Numbered from the stretch's first letter, positions 1-8,797 are shown. The stretch is 64,000 bases of DNA from CAWCDJ01 sp963794265 (GCA_963794265.1 CAWCDJ010000003.1:372001-436000), one strand, 5' to 3'. Made by a program: numbers and translations. The notes: generated by a model from the letters alone, not told the origin.

Positions 1-38
1 ATTCTCAAGCCCGATTTATCGGGGACAGGGAATAGGTA

Positions 39-192
39 ACGTTCCGTCTGTCCCGGCTTTTCTCCCCCGGCTTTTCTCCCCGGCTTTTCTCCCGGCTTTT
101 CTCGGCTTTTCTCCACGTTCCGTCTGTCCCGGCTTTTCCCCGGCTTTTCTCCGGCTTTTCCCGGCTTTTCTCCCGGCTTTTTCCCGGCTTTT
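39..192. repeat. CGGCTTTTC tandem repeat array
   Basis: Eleven copies of GGCTTTT, at 55, 69, 82, 94, 104, 131, 142, 153, 163, 175 and 186, are separated by short runs of C and TC, so the unit is about 10 to 14 bases. A higher-order duplication is visible: the same 23 bases occupy 39-61 and 115-137, a period of 76 bases. No protein reading is convincing. Arrays of this kind arise by replication slippage; no function can be inferred. Confidence 0.85.
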
Positions 193-471
193 CTATGGAG
201 ACTCATGTACGGTCGGGATCGGCGGATCATTATCGGGACTGGCTCGCAACGATAAAGGCGACCTACTTAAGCGCATAGAAGCCGAATTCAAGGAAGTTCC
301 CCAATCCAAGCCGGCACCGGAACAATCCAAATCGGCGCCGGAACTCAAGCACTGAGCGGTGAGGCACTCCTCGCCGAGGGAAACACTGGGACGGGATGTA
401 GCTTCGAAGCGCTGCGCCAGGCCGATTGCCGCGCCTGAAACTAGGCGGGCAGGCAGGCTGGAAATTTTGCG
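193..471. other. Non-coding stretch, possible gene remnant
   Basis: About 280 bases with no complete gene. One plus-strand frame is open from the repeat array to a TGA at 353-355 and ends in a hydrophilic, Pro/Gln/Lys-rich tail (around 250-352) that could be the C-terminus of a decayed gene, but it has no plausible start codon or ribosome site. No promoter or terminator is obvious. It lies downstream of the last gene of the cell-wall operon. Confidence 0.3.
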
Positions 472-1233
472 CTATTGCTCAAACCGAAGGCAGGCGCGGC
501 CCAAATAGATCTCATCCCCCGGCCTTAACTTCTCACCGCGCCGGTTCCCGGAGGGGACCTCCACCGGACGGCCGTCGCGGAACACGCGTGTGCCGAATTC
601 GCTGCCATCGTCGCAGATGCGGTAATCGCCGTCTTCCAGGCGGAGGTGCGCGTGCTTGCGCGAGACGGTGGCGTTGGCATCGTCGCCGCCTTCTTCGAAC
701 ACCACGTCGTTGCGCCGCACCACGCGCTGTTCGGAGTCGGTCAACTCGGCCATGCGGCCGATATTGAGGCGCGGTTTCTCCAGGGCATACTCGGCGCGAT
801 CGGTCTTGCCGCGAACCACCACCAGGCGGGCGGGCTTGCGCTCGCGGGCCGACCTGGGCGCGTCCACGCGGTACTCGATCTCGAAGGGCCCCTCGCCGGT
901 TTCGGCGGTTTCGATTTCCACGCCGAAGGCGCGCGGCGTCTCGCACGCGGCGGCGCTCAGCGCCTCGCGGATATCCGCTTCGAGGCGCTCGCCGAAGGCC
1001 GTCTGGTAGAGCGCGCGGCGGTCCGGGTCGGGCGAGATCAGGGTCACCACCACGCGCGCATACGGAAAAACCCGCTGCCCGCGCGCGATGGTTTGCACCT
1101 TGCCTTCGATTTCCTCGAGAATGGCGCGGTGCACCAGCAGCAACTCGCTCGATTGGGCCTCGCCAAACATCTTGTCCGACCAGCGGCGAAACCCGCGCTC
1201 GATGGACTTTTCGATTTCCGAAAACAGGCTCAT
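472..1233 (-). CDS. FhaA-like FHA protein (DUF3662 + FHA)
   Basis: 253 residues. The N-terminal ~110 residues (MSLFSEIEKSIERGFRR onward) match the DUF3662 domain that starts FhaA proteins. The C-terminal ~100 residues are an FHA domain with the phosphothreonine-binding signatures IGR, SRKHAH and GTRV. FhaA of Mycobacterium is a kinase substrate that recruits peptidoglycan factors. It is the last gene of the operon: its ATG overlaps the stop of the SEDS-PBP gene as ATGA (1230-1233). There is no signal peptide or membrane segment, so it is cytoplasmic. It probably reads phosphothreonine on the kinase or the fused synthase. Family assignment is strong; the partner is inferred from context. Confidence 0.9.
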   Translation of the reverse strand: MSLFSEIEKSIERGFRRWSDKMFGEAQSSELLLVHRAILEEIEGKVQTIARGQRVFPYARVVVTLISPDPDRRALYQTAFGERLEADIREALSAAACETPRAFGVEIETAETGEGPFEIEYRVDAPRSARERKPARLVVVRGKTDRAEYALEKPRLNIGRMAELTDSEQRVVRRNDVVFEEGGDDANATVSRKHAHLRLEDGDYRICDDGSEFGTRVFRDGRPVEVPSGNRRGEKLRPGDEIYLGRACLRFEQ

Positions 1234-4200
1234 GGTTGGATCAGCCCCAGCTTCGCGGCCGCGTTGACGATCTCCGCCGCCGCGGGCGCCGCGGCCGTGC
1301 CGCCGTACACTCCATTTTCCACCAGTACCGCGAAGGCGATCTTGCGCCCCGTGCCACCATAGGGCGCGAACCCGATGAACCAGGCATGCGAAGGCGCGTC
1401 CGCGAGTTCCGCAGTGCCGGTCTTTCCGGCAATCGCAACCGCCGCCCCGGCGGCGCGCCGGCCCGTTCCATTGGTCACCACCTCGCGCATGAAGCGCGCC
1501 AGCGTCCGGTCGTCACCCGGCGAAAGGACCGTCTCCGGGGGCGAATTGCGGGCATTGGTCTCGTCCGTAATCCAGCGGCCCTCCGGCATCAGCCCGCCAT
1601 TGGCCACAGTGGCGGCCACGCGCGCCATCTGAAAGGGCGACGCCACCACCTGCCCCTGGCCGTAGGATGCCTGCGGCAGCGATTTCCGCAACTGCGCCGC
1701 GGTGTTCGGTGCGGCGGTCAGGATGCCCAGCAGGCCGGCCGTGTCGAACAGCGGCTGGGCACCCACTTCGTACGTTCCCAACTGGGCGAAGTAGGCGTTG
1801 CAGGAAACCACGATGCCCCGCTCCATGTTCACCGTGCCGTGCGGCGTCGAATCCTGAACGTCGTCACGGATCGGGCGGTTGGAACCCTTGATGTAATTGC
1901 CCACGCGGCCGTCCGGCAGGCGGATGCACTGGTAGGTTTTCTGCGTGAGCTGCGGGTCTTTGCGCAATGCCGCCATGGCGGTCACGATCTTGAAGGTCGA
2001 ACCCGGCGGATAGAGGCCGTAGCGCACGCGGTCGATAAACGGGTTGGCATCGTCCGGCGCCGGGGCCGTACCGTCCGGCGGCAGCGGTTCGCTCACCGCA
2101 GCCAGCAGGTCGCCGGTTCCGGCATCCATCACCACCGCGGCGCCCTTGGTCTTGCCCGCATGTTGCAACTGGTCGTGCAGAATCTGCGCCACCTTCACTT
2201 CGAGCCGCGCGTCGATCGCCATCCGCACATCGCGCGGGCGGTCGAGCACGCGCCGCACGGCGGGGTTGTCGGGATCGTTCTGGTGGCGCAGCAGCGGCAC
2301 CAGCTCGCGGTAATCGTAGCGCAGCACGCGCTCGAGCTTCCCGGTCTTCGGGTTCTTCACTTCCACCAGGGTCGGGCGATCGTCGTAGCCGCGGAGGCGG
2401 CGGGCGGAATCCCGCTCCACGAAGGAAGTGTTGCTGGCGCCCCAGTTCGTGCGCGTGCGCAGGTCGCCCAGCAGGTCGAACATCACCGGGCCAAGTGGAT
2501 AGTACCGGCTGTCCACGCGCGGGCAGGCCCGGTCGATGTCGATTCCGAGCTGCTGGTATTGCGCCCGGTGTTTGGCCAGTTCTTCCCAATTGCTGGTCGC
2601 GAGCGGCAAGCCGTTGCGGTCGTAGACGGTGCCCTTGGGGATCTGGCGCATCACTTCCTGGAAGCGCGGATTGTACTGGTAGCGCCGCGCGCCATCGGCC
2701 TGGACCACTAGCGTTCCCGCGCCCATCACGGCCTGGTCGCGCGCCACCTGCACCCAGGCCGCCTTGGCCAGCACCACGGCACCGCACACCGCGAAGGCCA
2801 GGCCCGCCACCCGGACCGGAATGCGAAACGGGAGCGTCCGCTCCTCGCCGCCGGCGCGGGAGGAGATCGAAAGCAGGATCGCGATCAACAGGAAATTCGC
2901 CACCATGGAGGTGCGGCCGTAACTCAGAAACGGCGTCACCACCCCGGTGAGCGGCAGCACACCGAGCGCGCCGCCGGCGATCAGCAGGGTCTGCACAGCG
3001 GTGGCCGACGCCAGGCCGGCGGCCAGAAAGAACATATAGTCGGTGCTCGCCCGCAGCGCCGCCCGGATGGAGCGGTAGACGATCAGCGCGTACAGTGCGA
3101 AAACCGCCGCCACGCCCAGGAATCCCCACTCTTCGCCGAGCGCCGAGAGGATGAGGTCGGTATGCGCGGCGGGAACCACCTGCGGATCGCCCAGCCCGAT
3201 TCCCATTCCAGACACGCCGCCGGTGGCGAACGCCCACAGCGATTGGGCCAACTGGTCGCCGCCGTGCACCAGGTTGTTCCAGGGGGAAAGCCACATCGAG
3301 ACGCGCTCCCCCACGGTGTGCGGGATGCCGATGAAGTAACCCGCGACGAAGCCCGAGGCCAGCAGCAGAAGGCCGGCCGCCGGTACGAAGGCGCTGCCCC
3401 GCGCGATCCCGTAGAGGATCAGGAACAGGCAGGAAAACACCAGCGCGGGGCCCATATCCTTCTGCAAAAAGAAGAAAGCCAGGGCCAGCGCCACCGAGAC
3501 CAGCACCGGCAGCGTAAATTCCACCGGAGGAATATCGAATCTCCTGGTGAGCGCGGCGAGGCCGGGGCGCGTTTCACGGGCGTGGCGCAGAATGTCCCAG
3601 CGCTCGGCAAAATATCCGGCCAGGAACAGCACCAGCAACACGCGGATCAACTCCACCGGCTGGAACCCGAACAGGTTGACCTTGGCGTCGCTGGTTCCCG
3701 GCCCGGAGCCGAACAGCACCAGCAGCACTGATAGCAGGAAGCTGGCCAGCAGCGGCACAAAGCTCAGCTTGCCCAGAAGCCGTTCGAAATCGAGCACGGC
3801 GGCCACCGCCAGCACCGCGCAGCCGCCCACTACGCCCTGGGCGAAATCCACGAACAGCAGGTTGTCGCGCAGCGGATCGCGCAGGCTGATCATCAGAATC
3901 AGGCCCGCGCCCGTGAGCAGCATGAGGGCCGGCAGAAAGGTCTGGTCGCCGCGAAATCCGCGGACGCCGAACCACACGTGTGTCAGCAGGTACGCAGCGA
4001 AGAAAAGCCCGATCCAGAGATAGAACGCGTGATAAAACTGTTGCGGGCTCCGCACCACGAACAACGGTTTCAACTGGCGGAACTGATCGGCCGTGAGGAC
4101 CGGGCGGATGCGGCCCACGTTCGAAAGCCCGCCCGAGAGGTAGTAAATCCTGCGGGCGGCTTCCTGGCGCTGGCGCGTATCGGGGATGATGCGCAGGGCG

Positions 4201-4439
4201 GGCAGCAGGTCTTCGCGCGCGCCCAAATCGTTCAGGTTCAGCAGCGTCTTTGAGGCGAGGCCCTGCGCCGCCTGCGTCACCAGCGGCGCCTTAGCCTGAT
4301 ACACGAGGTACAGGCCGGCACCCACCAGCAGCGCGGCCGCCAGCATCCAGCCCATCTCCGCGACACGCCAGCCGCCCGATTTTCCAGGTACGCGGCGCGT
4401 TTCCGCGCGATCCGCCGCCCTGCTCTTGGTTACCGCCAT
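1230..4439 (-). CDS. Fused SEDS polymerase (RodA/FtsW) and PBP2-type transpeptidase
   Basis: 1069 residues joining two enzymes normally encoded separately. Residues ~30-530 form a SEDS glycan polymerase: one membrane helix (~32-48), an unusually long ~85-residue external loop, then many helices with QKDMG (326-330), HTD (426-428, the Asp matching the catalytic one of RodA), GEEWGF (435-440) and SYGRTS (506-511). Residues ~541-562 are a further helix, followed by a class B PBP with pedestal (PKGTVYDRNG) and transpeptidase with STFK (Ser814), SCN (879-881) and KTG (1006-1008). All catalytic motifs of both halves are present. The start overlaps the kinase stop by 10 bases and the end overlaps fhaA by 4. 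Expected role: polymerising and cross-linking peptidoglycan, likely in elongation, under control of the neighbouring kinase. Confidence 0.93.
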   Translation of the reverse strand: MAVTKSRAADRAETRRVPGKSGGWRVAEMGWMLAAALLVGAGLYLVYQAKAPLVTQAAQGLASKTLLNLNDLGAREDLLPALRIIPDTRQRQEAARRIYYLSGGLSNVGRIRPVLTADQFRQLKPLFVVRSPQQFYHAFYLWIGLFFAAYLLTHVWFGVRGFRGDQTFLPALMLLTGAGLILMISLRDPLRDNLLFVDFAQGVVGGCAVLAVAAVLDFERLLGKLSFVPLLASFLLSVLLVLFGSGPGTSDAKVNLFGFQPVELIRVLLVLFLAGYFAERWDILRHARETRPGLAALTRRFDIPPVEFTLPVLVSVALALAFFFLQKDMGPALVFSCLFLILYGIARGSAFVPAAGLLLLASGFVAGYFIGIPHTVGERVSMWLSPWNNLVHGGDQLAQSLWAFATGGVSGMGIGLGDPQVVPAAHTDLILSALGEEWGFLGVAAVFALYALIVYRSIRAALRASTDYMFFLAAGLASATAVQTLLIAGGALGVLPLTGVVTPFLSYGRTSMVANFLLIAILLSISSRAGGEERTLPFRIPVRVAGLAFAVCGAVVLAKAAWVQVARDQAVMGAGTLVVQADGARRYQYNPRFQEVMRQIPKGTVYDRNGLPLATSNWEELAKHRAQYQQLGIDIDRACPRVDSRYYPLGPVMFDLLGDLRTRTNWGASNTSFVERDSARRLRGYDDRPTLVEVKNPKTGKLERVLRYDYRELVPLLRHQNDPDNPAVRRVLDRPRDVRMAIDARLEVKVAQILHDQLQHAGKTKGAAVVMDAGTGDLLAAVSEPLPPDGTAPAPDDANPFIDRVRYGLYPPGSTFKIVTAMAALRKDPQLTQKTYQCIRLPDGRVGNYIKGSNRPIRDDVQDSTPHGTVNMERGIVVSCNAYFAQLGTYEVGAQPLFDTAGLLGILTAAPNTAAQLRKSLPQASYGQGQVVASPFQMARVAATVANGGLMPEGRWITDETNARNSPPETVLSPGDDRTLARFMREVVTNGTGRRAAGAAVAIAGKTGTAELADAPSHAWFIGFAPYGGTGRKIAFAVLVENGVYGGTAAAPAAAEIVNAAAKLGLIQP

Positions 4440-6343
4440 ATGTGTAGTAGCTGTTTGACGATTCCGAGCGGCGAATTTCCGCGCTCTATCTCGTTAAGCC
4501 GGAAATTGACGCTGTCCAGGCTGTTCTCGACCCGCACGATATTCGCATTCGAATTGCCATACGGCACGATGCCCTGATAGAGTTCGAGCGCGCGCGAGTA
4601 ATCGTCCTTGGCGCGCTCGATTTCGTCCTTCTCCTGGGGCAGGCCGCGGACGCTGCTGGAATTCCAGAAGATCCGGTCGGCGCGGTCGCGATAACCGTCG
4701 GCCAACTGCGCCTTTTCGCGATTCCCCATGGGATATCCGAGCTTTTCGGCCTGTTCGAGCGCCTGGTAGGCGCGATCGATGTCTTTCAGCCCGTACACGT
4801 ACACCCGCGCGAGGCCGAGCAGCGGATCGGGGGACTTGGGCATGAGGCGCTGCGCCTCGGTGAACTTTTCCACCGCCAGGTTCAGATCCGCCGGATTGCG
4901 ATGGGCCGTGCCGTTGATGCGCGCCAGGTGCCCTTCGGCGAGCCGCAGTTTGCCGCGAATTGTATCGTCCGGATCGACCGCGAGGGCGTGCGCCGCCATG
5001 TCGCGCGCGTAAGTCCACTGCTTTTCGTAAACCGCGTCGCTGTTGCGATAGGTATCGATCACGTGGTCCGCCGCCGCGACCAGTTTCTGCTTCACCAGCT
5101 TGCGAGGGCCGCGCAACAGGAAAGACGAAGGATTGGAGCGGGAAAGTTCCGACCATTTGTTCCAGATGTCGTTCGGGTCGGTGATCTGTTCGGCGGCAAT
5201 CTGGCGTTCGAGCGTCTGCCCGCGTTCGTAGAGCACGTAGCTCGAAATGCCGGCCCAGACGGTGTACAGCAAGCCAGCCGCCAACAGCACCGCCGCCGCC
5301 CGGCCGGCCATGCGAAACAGTCCCCGGCGCTTGCGCGGCGGCGCGGGGGCCGGAACCGCCGCTGCGCCCGCCCGCGCCGTGCGGCGCGTTTCATCGTCCG
5401 GCGCCTCTTCCCGGCCCGTGGCGCGGCGGGTTTCGTCACTGGGAGCCGTGCGGCGGGTGGCGTCGAGGTCAAGACTCGCCGCGTTCACCGGCTCTCCGCG
5501 GCGGTAGGCTTCGAGGTCGTCCGCCAGGCCAACCGCCGAGGTGTAGCGCACGGCGGGGTCGGGCGCGAGCGCCTTGATCAGGATGCGGCGCAGGGGTTCG
5601 GGACAAGGGTCGGGCGCCGGAGGGGGCGGAACGCGCGAGCGAATCATGCGCTCCAGCCGCTCGGTGGTGTCCGCCTGGTACGGCTGCAGGCCGGTGACCA
5701 TCTCATACAGCATCACCGCCAGCGACCAGAGGTCGGAATCCACGCTTACCTGGCCCTGGTCCAGGCGTTCGGGCGAAGCGTAGGGAACGCTGCCGAACTC
5801 GTTGCGCGTGAGCCGCCGCGAAAGAGAAAGCGCTTTGGCGATTCCGAAGTCCAGCACCCGCACGGCGCCGCGCGCGTCGATGCGGATATTCTTGGGCTTG
5901 ATGTCGCCGTGTACGATCCCCTGAAACCCCTTGCCGTCGATCTCCACCGGGAGCCGGTGTGCGTTCTCGAGAGTCTGGGCCACGCCGGACGCCACTTCGG
6001 CCGAGAATTCGGGAGTCAGCGGGCCGCGCCGCATCAACTCGGCCAGGTCCTGGCCGTCGATGTATTCCATGGCGACGTAGAAGAAGCCGTCGAGATCGCC
6101 GCAATCGTAAACGCGGGCCACGCGGGGGTCGATGGCCGCCAGTTTCGCCTGCAACTCCGCGCCGCGGCGCTCGGCTTCGATCGAGTCGCGCGTGTCGGCA
6201 TCGGGGCTGTGCTCGATCAGCTTCAGGGCCACCAGTTCGCCGTGCCCGGTGTCCTGCGCCAGGTAGACATCCGCCATCCCGCCGCGGCCCAGTTTCTGGC
6301 GGATCTCGTATTTACCCAGTTTCCGGCCGGCGGGTGCGATCAT
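4430..6343 (-). CDS. Membrane Ser/Thr protein kinase with external TPR-like region
   Basis: 637 residues from the ATG at 6343, chosen because it overlaps the phosphatase stop as ATGA and directly precedes the kinase fold. Kinase motifs: glycine loop LGRGGMADVY (18-27), Lys41, HGDIKPKN with catalytic Asp147, DFG (165-167) and GSVPYASPE. The usual HRD is HGD, making it a non-RD kinase. A juxtamembrane linker (~290-345) repeats DATRRTA, DETRRAT and DETRRTA. One membrane helix spans ~346-370. The outer ~265 residues look like TPR-type helical repeats, not the PASTA repeats of PknB. It lies between pstP-like and SEDS-PBP genes, so cell-wall enzymes and FHA proteins are the likely substrates. Confidence 0.92.
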   Translation of the reverse strand: MIAPAGRKLGKYEIRQKLGRGGMADVYLAQDTGHGELVALKLIEHSPDADTRDSIEAERRGAELQAKLAAIDPRVARVYDCGDLDGFFYVAMEYIDGQDLAELMRRGPLTPEFSAEVASGVAQTLENAHRLPVEIDGKGFQGIVHGDIKPKNIRIDARGAVRVLDFGIAKALSLSRRLTRNEFGSVPYASPERLDQGQVSVDSDLWSLAVMLYEMVTGLQPYQADTTERLERMIRSRVPPPPAPDPCPEPLRRILIKALAPDPAVRYTSAVGLADDLEAYRRGEPVNAASLDLDATRRTAPSDETRRATGREEAPDDETRRTARAGAAAVPAPAPPRKRRGLFRMAGRAAAVLLAAGLLYTVWAGISSYVLYERGQTLERQIAAEQITDPNDIWNKWSELSRSNPSSFLLRGPRKLVKQKLVAAADHVIDTYRNSDAVYEKQWTYARDMAAHALAVDPDDTIRGKLRLAEGHLARINGTAHRNPADLNLAVEKFTEAQRLMPKSPDPLLGLARVYVYGLKDIDRAYQALEQAEKLGYPMGNREKAQLADGYRDRADRIFWNSSSVRGLPQEKDEIERAKDDYSRALELYQGIVPYGNSNANIVRVENSLDSVNFRLNEIERGNSPLGIVKQLLHIWR

Positions 6344-7884
6344 TTTCCTTTGCCCCGCGTTCCCTTGCCATGTACCGGCGCGGCCTTGGACTCGAGAAGG
6401 AAGTTCTTTGCCCGCAGCGCCTCCAGATCCGTGCCGGGGAGGAGCTCCAGCGGATTGTCTTCGATCACGTTGCCCACCAGCGACGGCTGTGCGCCGTCGC
6501 GCGCCGCGATGCCCGCTCCGCGGTTTCGCAGAATGGAATTGTGCGACAGCCAGGGCGTGGAAGGTCCCGCGATCAGGATGCCGTCGCCCGCGCAATCGTG
6601 AATCGCGTTTCCTACCAGCACGGGGCTGGCCGCTCCGCGCACCTCCACGCCGGTGGCAGCGCCCGAAATCTCGGTATCGTCAATCTCCACCGGGGAGTTG
6701 TTGAGCACGATCCCTGCCGAAAGCGACAGCGGAGCGTTAGCATCGATCCAGAATCCGCTCACCCGGGCATCGTGCACGTCGTCCGCGACAATCGCCGGGC
6801 CGGCGCTCATGGGAGCCGCCCGCAGAATCGCCTCGCGGGGCACCATGCTCTTGAGGGTCACCCCGTTTTTGAGCCTAACCTGCTCCCGATACTCGCCAAT
6901 CCGGACCAGCACGGTGTCGCCCGGACGGGCGTCGGCCATGGCCTGGGCAATCGTGGAATACGGACCACCCTGCCTGACCTCCAGGGTGCGCGGCACGATG
7001 ACCACGGGCGGGGGCGTCCAATACCCGCGAGCGAGCCAGGAGATGGCCAGGGCGCCGATCAGGCCGTAAATCACCATCGCCCCCCGGCCGGCGAACAGGC
7101 CGGAAAGCCGCTCCTCCGTCTCGGGGACTGCCGGCCTGGTGAACTGGTCGCCTTCGACCACCAGCACCGTGACGTTGTCCTTGCCCCCGGCGCGGTTGGC
7201 GGCCTGGATCAGCTCGACCACGGCCTGTTGCGGATTGCCCGCGTTGGTTTCCACGGTGCGGCGAATCTCGGCGGAGCCCACCTGGTCGCTCAATCCATCG
7301 CTGCACAGCAGGAGCGCCGCGTCGGGTTCGAAGGAAATGCGCTGCACTTCGATGAAGCCGGGGTCGTCGGGCTGGTGCTCTTCGGAGCCCACGTCGCGGA
7401 AGACCTCGTTGCGCCGCGGATGCCGCATGGCCTCAGCCTCGCTCAGCTCCTGGTTGTCTTCCCGCTCGCCCACAGGCGAATGGTCGTGAGTGATCTTCCG
7501 AATTTCGCCGCCGTGGATCTTGTACAGGCGCGAATCGCCCACATGGCCGATCACTGCGGAATCGCCATCCACCAGCGCCAGCGTGAGCACGCAGGCCATG
7601 CCCTCCCAGTGAGGGTTGGAGCGGGCGGCGCGAACGATTTCATTATTGGCCATGGCGATGGCCTCGCGGATGCGCTCTTCGGCGGTGCCCGTCTGCCGCT
7701 CCAGTCGCGCCCGCACCCGTTCCACCGCGATGGCCGCGGCTTTTTCGCCGGCCGCCTGCCCGCCGATCCCATCCACCACGAGGAAAATTCCACGGTCGCC
7801 ATCGATATACCAGGCGTCCTCGTTATTCTGCCGGACCCGCCCGGTATCGCTTGCGCCCGAGAATCTCAGCCGTGTCTTAACCAT
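6340..7884 (-). CDS. PP2C phosphatase with membrane helix and beta-helix ectodomain
   Basis: 514 residues from the ATG at 7884 (MVKTRLRFSGASDTG), overlapping the stop of the upstream FHA gene by 8 bases. Residues 1-245 are a PP2C phosphatase with the metal-binding motifs NNEDAW, DGIGG, GDSR, SDGLSD and KDNVT, comparable to PstP. A hydrophobic segment (~268-288) follows. Residues ~295-505 are a right-handed beta-helix of the periplasmic NosD/pectate-lyase type, with repeats such as GDTVLV, GVEVRG and GDGILI, predicted outside the membrane. It should reverse the phosphorylation made by the adjacent kinase. The ectodomain could bind a cell-wall glycan, but that is inference. Confidence 0.9.
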   Translation of the reverse strand: MVKTRLRFSGASDTGRVRQNNEDAWYIDGDRGIFLVVDGIGGQAAGEKAAAIAVERVRARLERQTGTAEERIREAIAMANNEIVRAARSNPHWEGMACVLTLALVDGDSAVIGHVGDSRLYKIHGGEIRKITHDHSPVGEREDNQELSEAEAMRHPRRNEVFRDVGSEEHQPDDPGFIEVQRISFEPDAALLLCSDGLSDQVGSAEIRRTVETNAGNPQQAVVELIQAANRAGGKDNVTVLVVEGDQFTRPAVPETEERLSGLFAGRGAMVIYGLIGALAISWLARGYWTPPPVVIVPRTLEVRQGGPYSTIAQAMADARPGDTVLVRIGEYREQVRLKNGVTLKSMVPREAILRAAPMSAGPAIVADDVHDARVSGFWIDANAPLSLSAGIVLNNSPVEIDDTEISGAATGVEVRGAASPVLVGNAIHDCAGDGILIAGPSTPWLSHNSILRNRGAGIAARDGAQPSLVGNVIEDNPLELLPGTDLEALRAKNFLLESKAAPVHGKGTRGKGK

Positions 7885-8743
7885 TCGATGTGCTTCGGAA
7901 ATCCAGGAAGATGACGCCGGCCAGGCCGATCCGCGCCTGGTCCGGGACGGGTGCTTCCAGGTTTCGATCGCGCCGGTCGCCATCCACGAATTCGACGCTC
8001 GAAGGCGCTTTTTCCCCGTTGATGGTGGTGCCCAGCCGGCTCAAATCCTTGAGAAAAAACTTGCCGGTGGCGGTGTCCCGGCGGAGGCGAAAATGTTCGC
8101 GGGAAACATCCGGCAGGGTGTCCAGTTTCAAATCGGTCCAATAATCGCGGCCTCCCCGCCCGACCACGATCTGCTCCTTGGTCATCGAAAACGACTTGCG
8201 TCCGGTGTTGTCTTCGTATTCGATCACCGCCAGCGCGCCGGCTTCGGGCGCAGGGTCGGGGGCAGCCGGCGCCGGAGCGTAGCTTTGCGAACTGCTCTCG
8301 GTTCCGCCCATCCGCCGCGTGGCGATGCGCTTGGTGAGGGAGCCCGCGCCCAGTTCCGTCTTGGCGGGCAGCGCCAGTTCGGAGTGGATCACGATGTCAC
8401 CGGGCGCGATATCGTCGTCGGTGTTTTCGAGGATCCGGACCTGCCAGCCGCCTTCGGGCGGCGCCACCTTGGGCAGGGAACGCCGCGCGATCTTCAGGCG
8501 TTCGGGAAGCGACGCGCGGTTGAGCGATTCCATCTCCGCATCGAGCGCTCGCCGCGCCTCGTCCAGAATCCGCGGGACGATGCCGCGCAGGCGCTCCATG
8601 TCCTCCGGGTGCAGGTAGACGTGATAGATGGAGGGAGGCAGGGTCGAGTACTGGAGCGGCTCGAGGCCCTCGCGCATGTTGCGGACGATTTCGGTAATGA
8701 TTTCCCGGGCAGTCGCCGGGTGGCTGGCGGCAGGACGGTCCAT
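7877..8743 (-). CDS. FHA-domain protein, first gene of cell-wall operon
   Basis: 288 residues. The N-terminal ~110 residues are helical and resemble the DUF3662 region of FhaA. A Ser/Ala/Pro linker (~145-170) follows, then a C-terminal FHA domain with VVGRGGRDYW, SREHFRLR and LGTTING. ATG at 8743 is preceded by AAAGG with suitable spacing. There is no membrane segment. Its stop overlaps the phosphatase start. It sits in the position of fhaB in actinobacterial clusters, but is longer than a bare FHA domain. Role: phosphothreonine-dependent adaptor for the kinase/phosphatase pair, inferred from domain and context. Confidence 0.88.
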   Translation of the reverse strand: MDRPAASHPATAREIITEIVRNMREGLEPLQYSTLPPSIYHVYLHPEDMERLRGIVPRILDEARRALDAEMESLNRASLPERLKIARRSLPKVAPPEGGWQVRILENTDDDIAPGDIVIHSELALPAKTELGAGSLTKRIATRRMGGTESSSQSYAPAPAAPDPAPEAGALAVIEYEDNTGRKSFSMTKEQIVVGRGGRDYWTDLKLDTLPDVSREHFRLRRDTATGKFFLKDLSRLGTTINGEKAPSSVEFVDGDRRDRNLEAPVPDQARIGLAGVIFLDFRSTSNG

Positions 8744-8797
8744 ATGGAACCTTTAACGATTTTAGCAGTCCTGGCCGCCAGCGCTCCGGGCACCGGA

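Noticed and set aside
646..1362. Long plus-strand open frames opposite the FhaA and SEDS-PBP genes, and similar antisense frames throughout
   Set aside because: In high-GC DNA the opposite strand of real genes is often open. These have no domain content, signal or ribosome site.
4430..6595. Kinase start at 6595
   Set aside because: The extra 84 residues overlap the phosphatase gene, are Arg/Gly-rich and unlike any kinase N-terminus; the ATG at 6343 overlaps the stop as ATGA.
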